This document shows positions 6,527 through 9,447 of a DNA stretch of 9,447 bases, piece after piece (position 1 is the stretch's first letter; each line of letters starts with the position of its first letter). The stretch is from Gammaproteobacteria bacterium. Its GTDB lineage: Bacteria; Pseudomonadota; Gammaproteobacteria; Enterobacterales; Kangiellaceae. A program made the translations under genes and the position numbers. The stretch covers positions 1 through 9,447 of the forward strand of contig JABXIW010000393.1 of the NCBI GenBank assembly GCA_013372875.1, given 5' to 3'. Below the pieces are notes generated by a model that was given only the letters and a program-made list of their open reading frames with translations, ran no database searches and was not told where the DNA came from.

Positions 6527-7173
6527 TAAGCCGCAACCTCGCTCTCTTCCTGATCGTGAGACAAAGATATTTTCTGATGGATTTTTAAGCCGTCAATAGC
6601 TTGGTGAGAAGTGAAGATCACCACCCCGCCTTGTTGGGCAAACGCCATCATCTTATGGGAAAGCCAATCACGGGTTTGCGCATCTAGATTGACAAAAGGC
6701 TCGTCTAGGATCCAAAGTTTGGCGTTTTCTAAGACTAATCGAGATAAAGAGACTTTATGCTGTTGTCCTGCTGATAGTTCTGCAAAGTGCCTTTCGAGTA
6801 AGTTTTCAATTCTAAGCTCTGAAGCCACAGCTTTAATTTCGGCAAGAGATACAGCTTTTCCACGTAATGCAGCATAAAACTGCAAATTCTCAGCAATCGA
6901 TAGCTCATACTTCATGGCTAAGTTATGTGCCAAGAACAATAAGTCTTGCGAAAAATTAGCTTCGGGATGATGGGCTTTAAGCTCACGCCAAAAAACTTCG
7001 CCAGTATCCAGATTTAAAAGCCCAGCCAAAGCGCGCATCAAACTGGTTTTGCCCGCACCATTTTCACCAAATAGATGAGTAATAGTGCCAGCCTGAAAAC
7101 TTAAATCGACATTTTCGAGCAAGATCTGCTCGTTACGGGAAATGGTTAGCCCTTTAACTTCTAAAGAACTCAT
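6526..7173 (-). CDS. ccmA: Heme exporter ATP-binding protein CcmA
   Basis: This 215-residue ABC ATPase contains Walker A GENGAGKT (36-43), signature LSAGQQ (133-138), Walker B LWILDEP (153-159), a D-loop at 163-164 and the switch histidine His190. LSAGQQ-HKVSLSRL and DEPFVNLD are typical of CcmA. It partners CcmB to release holo-CcmE. It is the first gene of the ccm operon, with AAGGA six bases upstream of the ATG. The spacer upstream is mostly the palindromic element described separately, so the operon's promoter must lie in or very near it. I see no convincing sigma-70 promoter there. Confidence 0.95.
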   Translation of the reverse strand: MSSLEVKGLTISRNEQILLENVDLSFQAGTITHLFGENGAGKTSLMRALAGLLNLDTGEVFWRELKAHHPEANFSQDLLFLAHNLAMKYELSIAENLQFYAALRGKAVSLAEIKAVASELRIENLLERHFAELSAGQQHKVSLSRLVLENAKLWILDEPFVNLDAQTRDWLSHKMMAFAQQGGVVIFTSHQAIDGLKIHQKISLSHDQEESEVAA

Positions 7174-7201
7174 TGAAAATCCTTGTTAATAACTGCTAAC
7201 C

Positions 7202-7322
7202 AATAATTTTCTAGGCAAAAACGAGACAAGGCAAAAACTGGCGCAAAGGCGGAGTTTATAAAAATAATCGAGCACTTTAAGCCAGTTTTTAACACAGTAT
7301 CGTTGCGGGATAGGAAATTATT
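7202..7322. repeat. Imperfect palindromic element (MITE-like) between leuB and ccmA
   Basis: The two ends are near-perfect inverted repeats: AATAATTTTCTA (7202-7213) and TAGGAAATTATT (7311-7322), 11 of 12 matching. Further in, AACGAGAC (near 7220) faces GTATCGTT (7297-7304) with one mismatch. The inner arms AAAAACTGGC (7233-7242) and GCCAGTTTTT (7281-7290) match perfectly. The element fills nearly all of the leuB-ccmA spacer, and its end contains the leuB stop codon. The nested inverted repeats over about 121 bp and lack of coding capacity resemble a MITE or dispersed intergenic palindrome. I cannot tell how many copies the genome has. Confidence 0.5.
7233..7290 (-). terminator. Possible bidirectional terminator after leuB
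   Basis: The central hairpin has a 10-bp perfect stem (AAAAACTGGC with GCCAGTTTTT). Past one mismatch and one G-U pair it extends by AAAG:CTTT, leaving a 26-base loop. A TTTTT run ends the stem on either strand. It follows the leuB stop by 27 bases and precedes the ccm operon, so it could end leu transcription. The long loop makes it weaker than a textbook rho-independent terminator. Confidence 0.4.
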
Positions 7323-8391
7323 TTAATGCAGAAATTATAGCATCACCCATCTCTGATGTAGATAATAAAGTATCGCCATCTGTGTAAATGTCTGCTGTAC
7401 GCAGGCCTTGATCAAGCACACTACTAACAGCGGCATCAATCTTATCGGCAACTTCGGCTTCACCAAAGCTATGACGTAGCATCATCGACACTGACAAAAT
7501 GGTCGCGATAGGGTTAGCTTTATTTTGGCCCGCAATATCAGGTGCACTGCCGTGGATCGGCTCATACATACCTTTGCCATTAATGTCCAAACTGGCTGAT
7601 GGCAACATACCAATTGAGCCGGTAAGCATAGCCGCGCAATCCGACAAAATATCGCCAAACATATTGCCCGTAACCATCACATCAAATTGCTTTGGCGCAC
7701 GCACTAATTGCATTGCAGCGTTATCCACATACATATGGGTTAATTCAACTTCAGGATATTCTTTACCCACACGATCCATCACTTCACGCCATAACTCAGT
7801 TGCTTCTAAAACGTTAGCTTTATCCACCGAGCACAAACGCTTATCGCGCAACATAGCCGTACGGAAAGCCACATGAGCGATTCGTTCTACTTCACTTTCA
7901 GAGTAAACATAAGTGTTGAAGCCTTCTTTCTCGCCATTATCCAATGTACGAACACCACGTGGCTGGCCGAAATAAATACCGCCCGTTAATTCACGGATAA
8001 TCATTAAATCAAGGTTTTCAACCAATTCAGGCTTTAAACTCGAAGCATCCGCCAATTGTGGATATAAAATCGCTGGGCGTAAGTTGCCAAATAATTCCAA
8101 CTCAGAGCGCAATTTCAATAACGCTTTTTCGGGACGAACTGCAATATCAAAACCTTCCCACTTAGGGCCGCCAACCGCGCCTAATAAAATCGCATCAGCA
8201 TCGCGCGCTTGTTGCAACACTTCATCGGTTAATGGCACTTGATGCGCATCAAATGATGAACCGCCTACTAGAGCGCTGTCATAAGATACGTCTAAGCCTT
8301 GCTCGATTAATAAATCTAAAACCTTGGTTGCTTGACCAACGATTTCTGGACCAATACCGTCACCCGGTAATACTAAAATTTTCTTTGTCAT
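7318..8391 (-). CDS. leuB: 3-isopropylmalate dehydrogenase LeuB
   Basis: This 357-residue protein (E. coli 363) oxidatively decarboxylates 3-isopropylmalate to 2-oxoisocaproate with NAD in leucine synthesis. It opens with [13 protein letters not shown]. Substrate-binding arginines appear in [14 protein letters not shown] (Arg95, Arg105) and at Arg133. Catalytic Tyr140 is in GGIYFG and Lys191 in VDKANVL. The metal-binding aspartates are Asp223 (YVDN), Asp247 and Asp251 in the family signature NMFGDILSD. The NAD site is [15 protein letters not shown] (280-294). It is cytoplasmic and normally dimeric. It lies downstream of leuCD after a 175-base gap containing a large inverted repeat, and its ribosome binding site is only an A/G-rich stretch. 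Tartrate and isocitrate dehydrogenases are relatives, but motifs and neighbours settle LeuB. Confidence 0.97.
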   Translation of the reverse strand: MTKKILVLPGDGIGPEIVGQATKVLDLLIEQGLDVSYDSALVGGSSFDAHQVPLTDEVLQQARDADAILLGAVGGPKWEGFDIAVRPEKALLKLRSELELFGNLRPAILYPQLADASSLKPELVENLDLMIIRELTGGIYFGQPRGVRTLDNGEKEGFNTYVYSESEVERIAHVAFRTAMLRDKRLCSVDKANVLEATELWREVMDRVGKEYPEVELTHMYVDNAAMQLVRAPKQFDVMVTGNMFGDILSDCAAMLTGSIGMLPSASLDINGKGMYEPIHGSAPDIAGQNKANPIATILSVSMMLRHSFGEAEVADKIDAAVSSVLDQGLRTADIYTDGDTLLSTSEMGDAIISALK

Positions 8392-8410
8392 TGTCTTTTA
8401 TCTCTTTTGA

Positions 8411-8428
8411 TTCCAAAGCTTCTTGGAA
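8411..8428. repeat. Short inverted repeat upstream of leuB
   Basis: TTCCAA and TTGGAA flank AGCTTC, about 20 bases upstream of the leuB start. It sits in the leuB leader, and the next bases contain AACTTTAAA twice at a 15-base interval. It could be an operator or a weak leader hairpin; no regulator can be assigned. Confidence 0.25.
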
Positions 8429-8477
8429 CTTTAAATTCTATAACTTTAAAATGCGGAAAATTGTTCTAGTGCGAGGC

Positions 8478-8538
8478 ATTAAGCATTATTTGGCACGCAG
8501 TGCACATTAAGTACATAAGCACACAAATAATGCTTAAT
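8478..8538. repeat. Perfect 15-bp inverted repeat in the leuD-leuB gap
   Basis: ATTAAGCATTATTTG (8478-8492) and CAAATAATGCTTAAT (8524-8538) are exact reverse complements around 31 bases. The loop itself contains a small palindrome, GCAC-GCA-GTGC (8493-8503). It sits 28 bases after the leuD stop and about 86 bases before leuB. It may be a processing or attenuation hairpin in the leu transcript, or a tiny MITE-like element. It has no T-tract of a standard terminator directly after the stem. Confidence 0.6.
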
Positions 8539-8566
8539 AACAAAGCAATTGGACGATTTAACCATT

Positions 8567-9205
8567 TTAACTAAATAACCAAGGCGCTCTTTGTTTACGC
8601 GCTTGTTCGTATTCTGTGATAGCACTTTCTTGCTGCAAAGTGATGCCAATATCATCAAGGCCATTATATAAACTGTGCTTACGATCTGGTTCTACTTCAA
8701 ACTTAATCACTTCGCCATTTGGGCGCGTAATGGTTTGTGCATCCAAATCAATCGCTAATTGATAACCTTCAATACTTTCAGCTTCTTCGAATAACACATC
8801 CATAGTTTTATTATCTAAAACAATGGGTAAGATGCCGTTTTTAAAGCAGTTATTGAAAAAGATATCGGCGTAACTTGGTGCAATTACAGCTTTAAAGCCA
8901 TAATCTTCTAATGCCCATGGCGCGTGCTCACGACTTGAACCACAGCCAAAGTTTTCACGCGCTAATAACACAGAAGCACCTTGGTATCTTGGGAAATTCA
9001 AAACGAACTCTTCATTCACAGGGCGTTTTGAATTGTCCATACCTGGCTCGCCATGATCCAGATAACGCCATTCATCGAACAAGTTAGGGCCAAAGCCGCT
9101 ACGCTTAATGGACTTTAAAAATTGTTTGGGAATAATCGCATCCGTATCCACATTAGCGCGATCAAGAGGTACTACTAAACCTGTATGTTGAGTAAAAGCT
9201 TCCAT
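8567..9205 (-). CDS. leuD: 3-isopropylmalate dehydratase small subunit LeuD
   Basis: This 212-residue protein (E. coli 201) is the swivelling small subunit of isopropylmalate isomerase, which pairs with LeuC to interconvert 2- and 3-isopropylmalate. Diagnostic sequences are [12 protein letters not shown] (20-31) and [13 protein letters not shown] (87-99), the loop that contacts substrate. The C-terminus RAPWLFS is typical of proteobacterial LeuD. The start overlaps the leuC stop as TAATG and is preceded by a strong GGAGG nine bases upstream, so the two subunits are probably made in step. No anomalies are seen. Confidence 0.97.
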   Translation of the reverse strand: MEAFTQHTGLVVPLDRANVDTDAIIPKQFLKSIKRSGFGPNLFDEWRYLDHGEPGMDNSKRPVNEEFVLNFPRYQGASVLLARENFGCGSSREHAPWALEDYGFKAVIAPSYADIFFNNCFKNGILPIVLDNKTMDVLFEEAESIEGYQLAIDLDAQTITRPNGEVIKFEVEPDRKHSLYNGLDDIGITLQQESAITEYEQARKQRAPWLFS

Positions 9206-9447
9206 TACACATTACCTCCAAGTTCTTTGGTAGAGAGCTTGCTAACTTCAATATCGCGAACATCAGTAAAATGACCATACACCGCAGCTGCCGCAGCCAT
9301 TGCTGGGCTCACAAGGTGGGTACGACCACCCTGCCCTTGACGACCTTCAAAATTACGGTTTGAGGTTGAAGCGCAGTGCTCGCCGGGTTCTAAGCGATCA
9401 GCATTCATCGCCAAGCACATGGAACAACCTGGCTCACGCCATTCAAA
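9205..9447 (-). CDS. leuC: 3-isopropylmalate dehydratase large subunit LeuC (C-terminal part)
   Basis: Only the last 80 residues are in the window; the gene continues past the right edge. The frame begins [15 protein letters not shown]. The two cysteines of GCSMC are ligands of the [4Fe-4S] cluster shared with aconitase. Downstream motifs [19 protein letters not shown] and MAAAAAV are strongly conserved in LeuC. The C-terminus extends about a dozen residues beyond that of E. coli, as in several other gammaproteobacteria. An ATG at 9420 is internal, not the gene start. It is followed without a gap by leuD. Confidence 0.96.
   Translation of the reverse strand, partial: FEWREPGCSMCLAMNADRLEPGEHCASTSNRNFEGRQGQGGRTHLVSPAMAAAAAVYGHFTDVRDIEVSKLSTKELGGNV

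Noticed and set aside
7185..7230. Sigma-70 promoter for ccmA
   Set aside because: TTGTCT and TTGCCT can be read as -35 boxes but no acceptable -10 is found at 16-18 bases, so I do not annotate one.
7499..7876. Plus-strand open frame of 125 codons opposite leuB
   Set aside because: The leuB frame on the other strand carries all catalytic motifs here; the antisense frame shows no domain.
8479..8664. Minus-strand open frame of 61 codons across the leuD end and the inverted repeat
   Set aside because: It overlaps the 3' end of leuD in another frame and runs through the palindrome; no ribosome binding site or family resemblance was seen.

Overview
All recognisable genes in this window lie on the minus strand, so the window reads from high to low coordinates. 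The base composition is moderately AT-rich. Protein sequences such as Leu[11 protein letters not shown], CcmF GGWWFWDPVENASF and the short CcmH plus separate CcmI arrangement point to a gammaproteobacterium. I cannot name the genus with confidence.

Region 1 (9447 to about 7318) is a leucine biosynthesis operon in the order leuC (3' end only), leuD, leuB. LeuC and LeuD form isopropylmalate isomerase, and LeuB is the next enzyme, 3-isopropylmalate dehydrogenase. leuC and leuD overlap by one base. A 175-base gap before leuB holds a perfect 15-bp inverted repeat that looks like a hairpin or a mini mobile element.

Region 2 (about 7322 to 7174) separates the leu genes from the next operon. It is almost entirely one imperfect palindrome of about 121 bp, which overlaps the leuB stop codon and may act as a bidirectional terminator. 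It looks like a MITE or a dispersed palindromic repeat.

Region 3 (7173 to 374) is a complete System I cytochrome c maturation operon, ccmABCDEFGHI, in canonical order. CcmAB is the ABC unit that releases holo-CcmE. CcmC with CcmD loads heme on CcmE. CcmF with CcmH and CcmI transfers the heme to apocytochrome c. CcmG supplies reducing equivalents to the CXXCH cysteines. Many junctions are TAATG or ATGA overlaps, which suggests translational coupling. All key heme ligands, cysteines and ATPase motifs are intact.

Region 4 (373 to 1) holds a 141-base spacer with a candidate ECF-sigma-type promoter, followed by the 5' end of a small gene. That gene encodes a secreted, Cys-rich repeat protein (signal peptide, then paired EGKCG motifs) of the HvfA type. 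HvfA-like proteins are precursors of oxazolone/thioamide copper-binding RiPP metallophores. The gene runs off the left edge, so its modification enzymes (a DUF692/MNIO HvfB and its partner HvfC), if present, would lie outside the window. This is the most unusual part of the window.

No gap exceeds 300 bases; the longest is 175 bases. I found no tRNA, rRNA, CRISPR array or intact transposase gene.
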